Positions 12,090 to 23,596 of a stretch of 64,000 nt of DNA are shown here, in pieces. The notes beneath the pieces are model-generated. The model had not been told where the DNA came from. It made no database searches and saw nothing but the letters and a program-made list of their open reading frames with translations. Position numbers and translations under genes: made by a program. The stretch's first letter is position 1; every line of letters begins with the position of its first letter. Source of the stretch: Lycorma delicatula (Eukaryota; Arthropoda; Insecta; Hemiptera; Fulgoridae); contig NC_134463.1 of NCBI RefSeq assembly GCF_047948215.1, positions 51,838,701 to 51,902,700 on the forward strand. The letters are read 5' to 3'.

Positions 12090-13660
12090 GAAAATAAAAT
12101 TTTATGTCAATCTGTAATATGTGATATTAAATGCTCATCGATTAACATTTTTTTCAAATTAATTATTCATCTGCCTTTTCCGGAAATTAGATATATATTT
12201 TTCGTATATAATTTCAATGGAACTCAAATATATCTTTTTCCTTTAGTATAATTATTATATCACAAATATACAAAATTCAACGTACAAAATCAGTTTATCA
12301 TTTAAATTGCAATTTTTTAGTAGAAAATAATGGAAAATTTACAAAAACTTATAATGTGGTTATCAAATTATGTAACAAATTATTATTTTGACTAATAAAA
12401 TAATTATTGAAACCAACCCATGTTGACTTTTAGGCTGTTGTTGGTCGCTTGATTATTAATAGGGGGAATGTGTTATATCTTTTTGATTTTAATTAGTATG
12501 ATTTAATGGGACAGGCATGAATCTCTTCCTTTTAACAAATCATATCATATCACTGGAGTTCCAAACGAATCGTAGACCACAAAATCCAAAACAAACTTAC
12601 CGTCAATGTTAGCAGCTTTTGTAATCTTTTAAATCGTGATTAATAATGGTAATTCCTTCGACTTTAATACGTTTTACGTCAATATTTCTGCGATCTTTGT
12701 TTTTATTTAATATTATTAATAAATTAAAATATTTATTAGGGAGAAGCGCTTCATTGTTTTTAAGAGATAAAATTGTCATTTAAATCAGTTTATCATATAA
12801 AATGGAACAAATATTTTTTTTGACGTTCGGAATATGCTATTATAGAATCTGAATGGTACTATATTTAACTGATTTTTGAAACGCCGTCTGAGAGTGTTAT
12901 CTTTAAAGAAGTGAAATTAATTTTTTTTTTTTTTCTGTTAAACGAATAAAATTTTTCTTAAAATTAACGAAAATGGAATTTTTGCACTCTTTTTTTTAAA
13001 TTTATTTAAAAGAAGTTTTCTCAAGTAAAATTGCAGTTAAATAAAAATTCCTTAATAAAAAAAATTATAATATTAGTAACTAAAATTTATTAGATTATGT
13101 AGCTGTAACTTATATATTCAGTTGTTTTGTTACTAAAATAAGCGCCAAATCACTGTTATTTATTGTCGTAATTAATTTCCATACATAATTTGCTAAACAT
13201 CAATATGCTGATGATCCATCTGTAGAGCAACTAATTATACAGTTAAATACTAATTAGTTACTATTACGTTTCTAGACAAAACATACATTTGTAAATCGTG
13301 GTTCAATAATACAAATAAATCTCATTAAAAAAATAATAATAAAAAAAATATAATTATATTCGTTAACAAAAGTTTATTATAAAGATTATTTATATTCAAG
13401 TCTCAATTAAAAAACATTTATGTTTTTTATCTATATCAATTAATTTATAACTTTGTAATTCCGTTTCAAATTTAGATGAAGAACAATTATTATACTTTTT
13501 TGAGTTATTTCATTATTTATTTCTAAATCATATCAAATTTAATTGTCGGTGACTTAATAATTTTCTTTACCATCATAATAAAAAATCCTTAAAATTAGTA
13601 TTTGATAATTTATTTCCTATGTTAGGCGTATATATATATCAATTTTACTTTCGTGGCATC
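12090..13660. other. AT-rich DNA without recognised features
   Basis: No gene, RNA gene or repeat end that I can support. Confidence 0.5.
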
Positions 13661-13672
13661 GTAGCTCTGGTG

Positions 13673-13805
13673 CAGTGGTCTTGAAAGTTGGGTTCGCGTA
13701 TCCCTCGGGGTATGCAAAATGATACTTGGGGGTACGCCAAATAAGTAGTATAAATAATAAATAATTTGATTTTTGACTACATATAACACACACGCAGGCG
13801 TGCGT

Positions 13806-13844
<39 letters not shown>

Positions 13845-13924
13845 AACCTATCTATATATATATATATATATAAATATATATATTAAATATTAGGGGTACG
13901 CGAACAAAAGTTTGAAGATCGCTG
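13673..13924. mobile_element. hAT-like MITE containing CA and TA microsatellites
   Basis: Left end CAGTGGTCTTGAAAGTTGGG and right end (reverse complement) CAGCGATCTTCAAACTTTTG match the hAT terminal style and continue to match through a TTCGCGTA-CCCT block. The flanking octamers CTCTGGTG and CTCTATAA agree in only the first four bases, a decayed target duplication at best. The interior holds no transposase, only a (CA)n run at about 13,807-13,842 and a (TA)n run after 13,853. Non-autonomous. Confidence 0.75.
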
Positions 13925-15688
13925 CTCTATAAAAAAAAGTTGAAAAATGGAAATTTGGTAATCACCCAAAAAAGATTTAAGGATTTCTTTTTCATTTCTT
14001 GACGTTCATGACCCAGGGATCACTTAAAACAAAAAAAAGTGGAAGGTAATACGTTCGTATTTATGTACATATATTGGCATGCTTGAAGCTTAAAACTTTT
14101 GATTGGATAAATCGATTTTTTGTTCAGGGTCGTGTATATGGGATAATGTTTTGGTATAATTTTCTCGAAATTTTACAACTCCACATTTTACATTAAGCTC
14201 AGTATATGCGTGCGTGCTTATCTTGCGAGCTCAACGGTTGAATCGATTAAGATGTATGAACCCGCGTTGGAATCCTATATATCTTATATCCTACATCCTA
14301 TATATCCAGACTGATGTTTTATATCCATAAAAGGTAAGTTGCACCTATCCTAATAATTGTATAACTAGTGTAAAGGGAATTCCCGCGCCAACCCCGTTCG
14401 AAAGTTATTAATAACTACGAGTTATATAGATGTTGACTTGTTATAATCTTTTTAGAACGCAGATTAGAATGATACCCAGGACTTTCATTATAGCAGGAAA
14501 AACAATCGAATTTTATCTGATTAAAACAGGAAAAGAAAAAACGTATCTAAGTGGGTTATTAGTTTATTTGAGGTACTTTTACTTCAGAACAACTGTGTAA
14601 ATTTTCATGGAACAGGTATTAAAATATTCATCTCAATTCTGTAAATTAAACTTACGGGTGGTAATAGCTATCATCGGAAAGAAAATTAAATACATATATA
14701 TATATCTTCCGCTTGCACATATTATTTTAAAATTGGATAATATTTTTAAATATTACATTTATTTACTCTCTGTGGCCAATAGAAATCTAAACAATCAATT
14801 ATTATTAACAGTCTTGTTGTTTAACCCCACTTATGAACTATTCGATCTTAGAGCTTCGTATATATCCTATTGTAACGTAGGAATTTAATATTATAATTTA
14901 AATAAACAAGACCAAATTTATAAGTATATAAAATCGCACAGCATAAAATAGTTCCATAAATATTATTTATGTTATAAGATAAAAAGTAATAATAATGTTA
15001 CTGGTTATGTTAATAAAATGAAATATAATTTTGATACGATGAAGATTTTGGTTAGGAAAATTAATTTCATCAGTAAAACCAAGTTTTTCTTCATTCACAT
15101 TTCCATGAAAAAATGTTTTAGTTTTTATGTAATGGTTGTATGTACGTTATCATTGAAATGATTCACATAAAAATATTATAAAGAAACAATACAGAAGAAA
15201 ATTTCCAAGTACGTTTATACGGTTATTTTATGAATTTAAATGTTTGTATATTCCGCTTAGTTTTTATTCTGGTGAAATATTATATTTCCCTTGTCGGAAT
15301 AGTGGAAGTGGGGTATTTAGTAATGAGTTATTCGTTTAGGGAAATAACAAATAGAATTCCTGTTTTATTATATATTAAAATACATGCATATCTGACTATA
15401 GTATTTATATCCTGTGATTTTTTTAAAAGTTTTACCATTCCAATTAAATGGAAAAAGTTTTAATATGAAAGTTTATATGTATCTGTTGAATTTTATGAAG
15501 TCTAAGGGTTTAGATACAGCATTTTTCATTTGTTTATTTTAGATATTTTATCTTAATGTGTTGATTAATTACCTCAAATATAAATAAAGACAATATTTAA
15601 AAATATTGTGTTTTAATTGCCTATTTCAGCCAATCAACCAAGAAAGTTTTTTTAAGTTTATCCCACATATGAATTGGTAATTGTATGC
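13925..15688. other. AT-rich DNA without recognised features
   Basis: Several 75-95 codon open frames occur here but show no motif and have the composition expected of chance frames in AT-rich DNA. Nothing else is seen. Confidence 0.5.
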
Positions 15689-15775
15689 ATAACACTAATA
15701 GTTATTAGTGTTATATTAGAAGTTAGATGATATTAGTGTTGTGTTGTGTTATTCAGTTGAATAACACTAATTAAT
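15689..15775. repeat. cluster of inverted and direct AACACTAATA motifs
   Basis: A perfect 12 bp hairpin (arms 15,689-15,700 and 15,703-15,714, two-base loop) of ATAACACTAATA is followed by a further ATTAGTGTT near 15,734 and an inverted AATAACACTAAT near 15,763. The group forms nested potential cruciforms. Confidence 0.85.
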
Positions 15776-15789
15776 AAGTAGCCTCTTTT

Positions 15790-16175
15790 CTTCTCATTTC
15801 CTAGCTTGTCATGGAGAGGGGGTAAAAATATTTTTTTTGGGTTCAACTAAGGGCTCATGAATAATATTCTTCCCATTTGGAGTTAAGTTGTCTCGTTTCT
15901 TCCACTCTTTGGTAACACAACGTTTATCCCTTATTTCGAAACATACATTCACAAGTGGCTTAGGAAATGGAATAATTTCACTGTGTAGTACATTGCAATG
16001 AAGGATATTTTACATTATGTTTAGATTTTTTAGAAATTCCAGATAGACTTGTTAAACAAAAGTAACAATCGGTTACATGATCCTTTGGTTCACACCAAAC
16101 CATAGCTACACCAAATGGCAAAGCCTTCATACACTTTTCAGCCATCCTCTTAAATATATAGAACGATTGGTGCAT
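15790..16175 (-). pseudogene. fragment of an unassigned multicopy protein family
   Basis: On the minus strand, 16,175-15,978 encodes a 65-residue stretch including KRMAEKCMKALPFGVAMVW, EPKDHVTDCYFC and SKKSKHNVKYPS. After a frameshift the reading continues in another frame as IIPFPKPLVNVCFEIRDKR and KEWKKRDNLTPNGKN, then shifts again at an A run into KIFLPPLHDKL. The DCYFCLT and LPPLHDKLG style resembles a family I have seen as many uncharacterised predicted proteins in arthropods, where it behaves like mobile-element cargo. I cannot name a function. The CYFC pair and a downstream His could be part of a zinc-binding fold (inference). Two frameshifts make it a pseudogene. Confidence 0.6.
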
Positions 16176-16179
16176 ACTT

Positions 16180-17995
16180 TATGAGAAGCCCTCATCTTAT
16201 CCTGATCATCAGTTTTACACTAAAAGTAAAAATGATATGCTTCTTTAATTAAAGGTATAATGTTTTTTCTATTTGATTTTACGGTAAACTCACTATATAC
16301 ATATCAAAAAGGCAGCCACATCATTTACACAATTTTAGGGCATTACGACACTGCATTGTTTACAAACTTATGACAGCAGTAGGACTGAACGAAATTAACC
16401 ATTCCTAAATCCAGTGCTTAATACAAAAACACAGCTGTGTTTTCAGCTACATGTTTTGACCAACACAGACATGATTAATCTTGTCCATGAAGGCTCACTC
16501 TTCAGTATTAGATATGATATCATAAAATGTAATTATGCTGTGATTTAATTCTTTGTCAAAAAATTATTGTTATTATTGTTTATTTACAGCTTACAAATTA
16601 TGTTAACTAAGTTAAACAATAAAAAATAAGCCAACAAAATACAATATGGGAGCTTAAATTGCTAACTATACGTTGAAAAATGAAAAAAATCCTTTAATTA
16701 AAATTTAAATTTTTTTAAAAATGGTGGGTGATAGAAAGATTCTAAATTCATATTTATTTTCATCATCAAAAAATAGGTTAAAATCATGTAATGCATGTTA
16801 GGAAACAAAAATTATGTATAATGACGCATCAGTGTTATTGAAGGAAATATTAAAAAATTGCAAAGGTAAATATAAATAGCTAATGTAATATTATTAATGC
16901 TAACTTATGACATTTTAAAACTTACATTTAACACCTGATTACAATTTTCTTTCTAGCAGAAAAAGTTTCAGTGTTATTACAGGAACAGTTATATTCCATT
17001 AAAATATACGAGTATATAGTTAAACGGATTTTCTTTTCCATTTTATACTAGCTTACGAGAATTATTATTATTATTATTTTTTTTTAAGTAAACTTATAAT
17101 ATGAAATATTAAGTTGATGTCTAATAATAATACTATAAAATTACTAACTACATAATCTTCCAGTCCTGCGTTACTAATTTTTCTTTATAAAATTTATCTT
17201 TTATTTATTCTTCTCTGCCTATTTAATTTATCTTTTCCAGATTCTTTTGAAACTAAAATAGTAACAATTTCATAGAATTTTTATAACAGGTTGCTTCTTT
17301 TGTTAGCAATCTGTAAAGACTCCAATAATATCTCGTTTTATTTTAGCTAGCGTTTGCTGATTCATACACGATAACATGTTACTTTTTCTTTTAAACATTG
17401 CATGAACTAAATCTAAGAATACAAACTATGGTTTTCTTTTTGTTGTATTTTCAATATAGTTTGAAATTTTTCACTGAAAATCTAATAAAACCGTTTTAGT
17501 TAAAGAACTTGCATTTCAAATTTTGTTAAATTCTTTTAGAGGTTGTTGAATTACAGACAAAACTCAATTTTAGAGATGCATAGATTACTATGTATTTTTG
17601 TACACATACATACACACTTACGTGATTAGAACAGTAAACTAGCGTGAAATAAGTCTTCTAAAAGAAACTACTACGTAGCGTAGATCCTATTTCACAATTT
17701 CTCAATTCTTGTCAATCACTATTATTTCACCCTCTTTATATGATTGAATAAGCAGATCATTTAAATAAACTAAATTTATAATAGCATTTTTGATGATATT
17801 CATTCTTAATAAAGTTAGTCTCTTTTATTCAATGCAAACGGAATACTAATAAATATCTATATATAGATAAATGTTAAGTGTGAGGTTTAAGTTATGATGA
17901 TAATAGAATTCTTTGACACTACAGCGAGCAGAAGCTTTCGTTTTATTATTTTAATCTGTATGTTATTTATAACCTTTTACGAATAAATTAATAGG
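16180..17995. other. AT-rich DNA without recognised features
   Basis: The first about 300 bp may continue the preceding pseudogene but I cannot read it. The rest shows nothing I can support. Confidence 0.45.
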
Positions 17996-18221
17996 TTATT
18001 AAAAAATCTGATGTGGACACCACATGACTTCTTTGTACAGCTATTAAATTGCATGTACACATTTCTTGCTGTACTTCATTTAAACTTATTTCATTTGAAA
18101 GTGAAATGCAATCCTCCAATTCTTTAATAAAGTGGACAGTTACACAATTGCATTGTGGTGAAAACCAGATTGCATCATATTTTTTTGTGGTGTCCTTATC
18201 AGCATTTTATATTAGTTTATA

Positions 18222-19009
18222 CAGGTGATTCAAAGAAATGGAAATTTTGAGAAATTTTACCAAAGTTGTGTTGGTAGCCGTGGGCGATTGGTACCACTTG
18301 ATAAGTGGTGCCAGCCTCTCTGACCTAACCTGCCATTTAGTTGTCATGGATCCTTGGAGTGGTGCGCAACGTGCATTTGCTATCAAAGCGTTTTACAAAA
18401 ACAATGAGAGTGTGGAGGGAGCGCGTAGAAAATTTCGCCGTCATTTTAATCTGGGACGACACGACCGTGTTCCATCAGCACATACAATTAAAACATGGAT
18501 ATCTAATTTTGAGAAACTGGTTCGGCAATGAAAAAGAAACCTCCAGGTCGTGAGCAAACCGTCCGTGCACCAGAGAATGTTCAAGCTTTACAAGATGTTG
18601 TCACATGAACGTGTCATTTCACGAAATGGTGACATTAGATGGCCTCCCAGATCGCCTGATCTCTCAGCTTGCGATTATACTTTTAGTGGGGTCACCTTAA
18701 AAGCAAAGTGTTCCACAGTAGACCTGGTACAACGGAAGAACTGAAGGCAAAGATCCCAAAAGCAATTGCGGAAATTCCAGTTGAGATGTTACGTCAAACC
18801 CTGAACAATTTAACGAAGAGACTTCGTGAGGGTTTACGTAGAAGAGGAGGTCACCTGCATGATGTCATCTTTAAAAAATAAACTAAAATGTATGTATCCT
18901 AAAATGGCAACATTTGTACAATTACATGAAATAAAATTCATTTTTAAAAAAAAATTTTTCATTAACTTTATTTAATTTTTTAAATTTCCCGTTTCTTTGA
19001 ATCACTCTG
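18222..19009 (+). mobile_element. Tc1/mariner-superfamily element, internally deleted, with TIRs
   Basis: Bounded by TA dinucleotides at 18,220-18,221 and 19,010-19,011. The left end CAGGTGATTCAAAGAAATGG and the right end (reverse complement) CAGAGTGATTCAAAGAAACG form inverted repeats with a one-base indel. Inside, the N-terminal helix-turn-helix domain is readable from 18,345 (WSGAQRAFAIKAFYKNNESV ... SAHTIKTWISNFE), a DUF4817-type domain. The C-terminus follows (NGDIRWPPRSPDLSACDY near 18,620, then AEIPVEMLRQTLNNFTKRL and GGHLHDVIFKK ending at 18,880). The catalytic core between them, with the first two acidic residues, is missing: fewer than 100 bp separate N- and C-terminal parts. The third catalytic D (SACDY) is kept. 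Confidence 0.88.
18345..18880 (+). pseudogene. deleted Tc1/mariner-like transposase
   Basis: Reading begins MDPWSGAQRAF and stays open to 18,531 in the first frame. It then needs frame changes to reach the terminal KRLREGLRRRGGHLHDVIFK at about 18,820-18,878, which ends in a stop. Total coding capacity is well under half of a normal transposase of about 340 residues. The copy could only move with help from an intact relative. Confidence 0.85.
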
Positions 19010-19439
19010 TATATTAATTTTGTTTCACGTCGCTGAAGTAGTTATGTGGTGTAAATGAGAACTTGTCGGATCCGTAACCACACATTGGTTCAAATTCATA
19101 ATTTTTTTCATATGCATAATTTTTTTTAAATTTTATTATATTGATTTATTATTAACCTCCATAAACATATTATAATTAAAATGAGAAGTACATAAAATTT
19201 TATTTCACTAATAACTTACTGCTTTTTTTTCATATTTTTATTTTTTATAGAATTATTAGTTAGTGTATTTTTTTTTTACAATCAGAGGTTAATAATTATT
19301 AATGAATTAATATATTTAAATTTATAAAAAAGTTTAAAAAATATTTATGTATAATAAGAAGTCGGATTCGAACTGATATGCATTCCCCTTGTAAGACTTC
19401 ATTAATTAATATTTGTTTGGCTATAACTCTGGAACCAAT

Positions 19440-19648
19440 GGAAATAAATACTACTTTGATATATCATTGAAGAGTTCTCAATAAGGGCTTATTACATAAT
19501 TAAGAAAACGTCCATACGTAAGTACAGATTTCACGCCGAAACTAGTCAAAATGGATTCAGGGATTGTCAAAATGGATATTTCCGTTGAAATCTGTGAATC
19601 TAAAGTTTTCACGATTACAGTACTTCCTTTACTTTGTACAAGGAAGTA
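19440..19648 (-). repeat. dispersed repeat with terminal hairpin, copy A
   Basis: Minus-strand repeat beginning at 19,648 with a 9 bp hairpin (TACTTCCTT at 19,621-19,629 and AAGGAAGTA at 19,640-19,648). It continues with TTTCAACGGAAATATCCATT and TGAATCCATTTTGACTAGTT. The same hairpin and blocks occur in the same order on the plus strand at 46,014. No protein motif. Class unknown. Confidence 0.7.
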
Positions 19649-19737
19649 AAAATTTGTGTTAAATTTAATCAACTACGGTATTTTTGCTGTTAAACTGAAA
19701 GATAAATAAGAAAAAAATTCTTATATTTAAAACTACA

Positions 19738-19895
19738 GAGGGCGGAGCCCTTGAACCCCGGGGCCAGGTTCGTCCAGGCGAACTCCGGAGCCGACACAGG
19801 GGCTCCCCGGGAGAGCTTACCCCAGTTCTGTAGAGCTCACTTCGTTCGCCGTTCTCATTTAGCCAGAGGGCTTCGCCCCTACACCCTCGCAATAT
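19738..19895. other. short GC-rich island of unknown origin
   Basis: A sharply bounded GC-rich stretch in AT-rich DNA. Its two ends carry related phrases: GGGCGGAGCCC at the left and AGGGCTTCGCCCCT at the right, each a near-perfect hairpin. Open frames on both strands here are probably composition artefacts. I do not recognise the family. A repeated GC-rich mobile module or organelle/bacterial-like fragment are possibilities. Confidence 0.5.
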
Positions 19896-20087
19896 CTCTT
19901 ATCCTAATGGTTATGAAAATAATACTGATTATAACAGTTAAAGTACCCACGTATTATAGAAACCTGAAAAATAAGCTAAATAACAATAGTAACTATAGTA
20001 ACTTAGGTAACACATACCTTTGATGATAAAAAATTCATGACTTATCTCTATTGCCATTGTGACAGAGATATAATTATGATTTTACTG

Positions 20088-20158
20088 ATCTCTCCGTGAG
20101 GGAGTGGTAGCGTCTCGATCTTTATTTCCCCATATCCTGGGTTCGAATTCCGGCACAT
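20088..20158 (+). mobile_element. tRNA-like SINE head (second SINE type)
   Basis: CTCCGTGAGGGAGTGGTAGC is followed by GTCTCGATC and CCTGGGTTCGAATTCCGG. The B-box GGTTCGAATTCC is intact and lies the right distance from the A-box-like AGTGGTAGCG. The sequence then passes into short repeats of CAAAATTACAAAA type. It does not fold as a normal tRNA gene and looks like a SINE head distinct from the family at 5.2, 11.3, 48.6 and 61 kb. Confidence 0.6.
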
Positions 20159-20853
20159 TACAAAATTACAAAAATACAATTGCAAAATTACATTAAAAAA
20201 TTCCATATCTACAAGCTTCTATGTAATTCATCAAATAATAAAAAATAATGATAGGAATAATGTTTTTTTTCTTTAATGTATATCCCTAATTCACAACTTC
20301 AACCCCAAAGTAGGCAAAAATCTACGGCTTTAAACCTTCCATGGGATAACGCAAAGGTATTCTGAAAATTTGAAAGCAGCCTTTCGGTTGGTACATACGT
20401 GATGAGTGAAAAAACAAATAGATAAATTTTCGGTTTTTTTTACATAAGATAAGAAAAGAGAATACTTGTACAAAATTACCTCGCTAAAACGACTAATTTT
20501 GTCGCAAGTGTTAATAAATATTGTGTAAAAATATCGTAATTATTTAAAGGAAAATCCAGCTAAGAAATCTGGAACTCAAAATTCATTACTAATGTTTGTA
20601 TTAATTAGCATTATTAGTATTAGCATTATTTAATATTTAATTGAAACTGTAAAACTATTGTGAAAGAAAAAATTGAATTGTGGAATATGCTGATATAAAT
20701 AAATTTCCTTATTTTTAAGCAAAACTTAGACGAGCTGTATTCGTGGTATTTAACTGTAACACTTTATATTTTGATACATTTTTAACAATTTAACTTTTTG
20801 TTTAATTTCGTATTCTTTAAAACAAAGATTTTTAATTTTTTAACTGACTATAT

Positions 20854-21196
20854 CAGGCCAACAGTTTTTGCCTTCGGGCCGAATTGGAATGAAAACTTTT
20901 TTCACGGACCGAAAGAAAAATTAAAATTAAAAAATGTTTCAATTCATTTAAGCAAACAAAATTTTATTATGGAATTTGTTGTAGTTTTATTTAGATTCAT
21001 TAAACAAAAAGTTTGTTCACAAATATGAGTTTAGCTGAAGATTACTAAATATTTCTTGGAAAGTTTTTTAAATTTCTGTATTTCCCATTATTCAATTGAT
21101 TATAAAAAACGCTAATATTGAAAAATTTTTAGTGGACCGTATAAATTCATTACGCAGGCCGGATACGGCTCGCGGGCCGTGTGTTGGCCATGCCTA
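20854..21196. mobile_element. hAT-superfamily non-autonomous element with TSD
   Basis: Flanked by the octamers GACTATAT (20,846-20,853) and GACTATAC (21,197-21,204), a 7/8 match of the length expected for hAT. The right end, reverse-complemented, reads TAGGCATGGCCAACACACGG. The left reads CAGGCCAACAGTTTTTGCC and appears to have lost about four bases. GC-rich ends (CGGGCCG, GCGGGCCGTG) enclose an AT-rich interior with no transposase motif. Confidence 0.82.
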
Positions 21197-21204
21197 GACT
21201 ATAC

Positions 21205-23590
21205 CATTAAAAAATATATTCCTTTTTTTCTAACCTAAACTGTTATATATAATAAATTATTTCAGCTTTCATGATAAAGGGTGTGGATCAAAATTTCACT
21301 TGACCTGGCGAGCAAAATTAATCATGCTTATTTCGGTGTGACACTTTAAAAACGGATTATTGAAAGGTGCTCAGCGTTCTATTCTTAAATTAGATACAAT
21401 TTAGTAATTTTATGGCTTCTAATCATTGAAAATTTCCAAAATTATTCACTCTCGTTTCCCAAGATTCTTAACTTTGGAGATCTATGGAAATTAATTCATT
21501 CAACATTCTTTCGGGTGTTGGAATTTTATCTTAACTTGTTTTCAATTCATACCCCTTTAATTCCAGGATGCCACTTCCTGAGATATTTCAGGTATTGCAG
21601 AAACTATTTGGTTTTAAGAAATGTAGTTTACCAGTTTATCTGGGATCCTATTTATATATTTGCATATAAACTTTATTTTTATAATTTTAGTGTTTATAAA
21701 CAAGTCAATATAATAAATAAAATTGATTATTATTTAAAGGTTAGAAAATTCAGCTGATGGATAGGTGTGAGGAAGTATTGCTAGGCCGGAAGATGGCTTC
21801 TTACTACTTAAAAACGCCGTTCTATCGCAGTACAATTATCCTCCCTCACTGTACTATTTGCAGCTTTCTGAAGTTTGATAAATAATTTTGTAAATTTTTA
21901 TTTTTGAGAATTATTGTTCTATATTTTTAAAATACGGATTGATTCTTAACTCCTTTTCCTGAAGTCAAGTCGAATTATTTCTTTCTGTTTCTGTCTGTAT
22001 AATAACTACTTACCTTAAATATATGTTATCTTTTTCAGTTACAACAATTAAATTACAGAATAAATTTTATCATTTTTATGTTTGTTCAACGTTGCATTAA
22101 TACGGTGGTTGGTTTTCTTTGACAAACTTTTTTAATTTTTTTATGCTTTTTCTCTCCTTACATTGAAGAAATTCGCAAAGTTTTTTAAGTATATCTTATT
22201 GTTTACAACACTGAATTAATTGAGCTAATAAAATGAATACCTATTTAAAATCAACCCGTTTGTAAAATAGGATTATTCATTCGAAAAAAATTCTACACTG
22301 ATGAAAATAAAATTAGTAACAAATAAATTTTATTTCCTGTTTACAAATTACTGTAATAAAATATAAATATTTTAAAATATAATTTATTCATTTCTCTTAA
22401 TTGGATTTATATAACTTTAAAAATAAACCTTTTGGATGTTGGTTAATCCAGTTTAAAATAATTTAAAGTAATTAAAATTGTTTAGATCTTTCTTTTCCAA
22501 CGTGGTATCTATTTATTATATCCTGTATGCATATGCAACTATATTACCAAAACTTAATAACATTATGTTAGCTCTTATTTAAGCCTTTGACATTTACTTA
22601 AGTAATAGGGTTTTTTAATAAAATGTTTCTAAAAATAATATAAATATAATTTTCCTTTTTGATGGAAAAATAATATTTTTAATACAGTTAAAAGAATAAC
22701 TTTTTTTTATCTTTTCGTTCCCTAAGGGGTATAATTCTATATAATTTTATTTAGCTGTGCCTTTTGTAAATATAAAAAAATAATAATAATAAGAATTAAT
22801 CCTAATACGTCTGTCTATATAGAATTAGACAGTGAAATAAAATTTTAACAAAAAAAAGTTCCCTTTGTAATTTCTTTTTCATTTACTAAATAAATTTAAA
22901 AAAAGTGTTATAGTATTTATACTAAAAACTAAAGAAATGACGATATTTACAACCAGCAATGTAATTTAATTTTATAACATTGAATTGAGTTCAAATAAAA
23001 AGAAATACTTCCAATTATGTTAAAAAAATAAATAAAAGAAAGTTAACAATTTTACAAGAAAAACAATGGTGAAACCCGATTTTCTTTTACTGCCTTCAAT
23101 ATTGAGTTATAATCATTCGAAGTTGCAATGGAGAAAAAATCGTGTTAACAATAAAACGAGATAAAACGCGCTACATAAACAATTTTATTGCATTGCACAT
23201 TCATAATGCATATAATAACGAACTTTAAACAGTGTTATAATATTGATAATAATAAATAAACAAATATTTAACAACACAACATCACTGCAGCAATAGTCAT
23301 TTCAATTTTGAATCCTATAACTCAATAACGAAGGGATTTAAAAAAAAGGGTTTTCATCATTGTTTTTCTTTTAAAATTTTAAATCGAAATCATATAGACC
23401 ATCTTCCAATAAAAAAAAAAATTTAATTCAAGATAGCAAAAAAAAATTAAAAACCCACTATAATGCAGAATTTTAAGTATCTAAAACCACATTTCTTTCT
23501 GTCTCCAAAAACCTCTCAGATATGCAATATAAAGCTGTTTCCATACTTAAATATCACTTTGTATACTTATATACGCATTTAGTTAATTAC
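21205..23590. other. AT-rich DNA without recognised features
   Basis: Nothing I can support, apart from a short GC-richer patch at about 21,760-21,860 of unknown nature. Confidence 0.5.
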
Positions 23591-23596
23591 ATAATA

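Larger units (their letters stand above)
18000..19395 (+). repeat. dispersed repeat split by a DNA transposon
   Basis: The 5' block at 18,000-18,066 (TCTGATGTGGACACCACATG) and the 3' block at about 19,190-19,390 (ATAAAATTTTATTTCA through GTCGGATTCGAACTGAT) correspond, in order, to the minus-strand repeat at 3,041-3,301, where they are almost adjacent. Here they are separated by about 1.1 kb, most of which is the TIR element at 18,222-19,009. A weak tRNA-like stretch (ATTGGTTCAAATTC) lies near 19,090. Confidence 0.55.

Noticed and set aside
13617..13843. Cys-Val-rich minus-strand frames
   Set aside because: Produced by the CA repeat inside the hAT MITE.
19440..19648. Helitron end
   Set aside because: There is a terminal hairpin but no CTRR terminus or TC start is seen at the expected places.
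20088..20158. Functional tRNA gene
   Set aside because: A- and B-boxes are present but acceptor and anticodon stems do not pair properly; fits a SINE head better.
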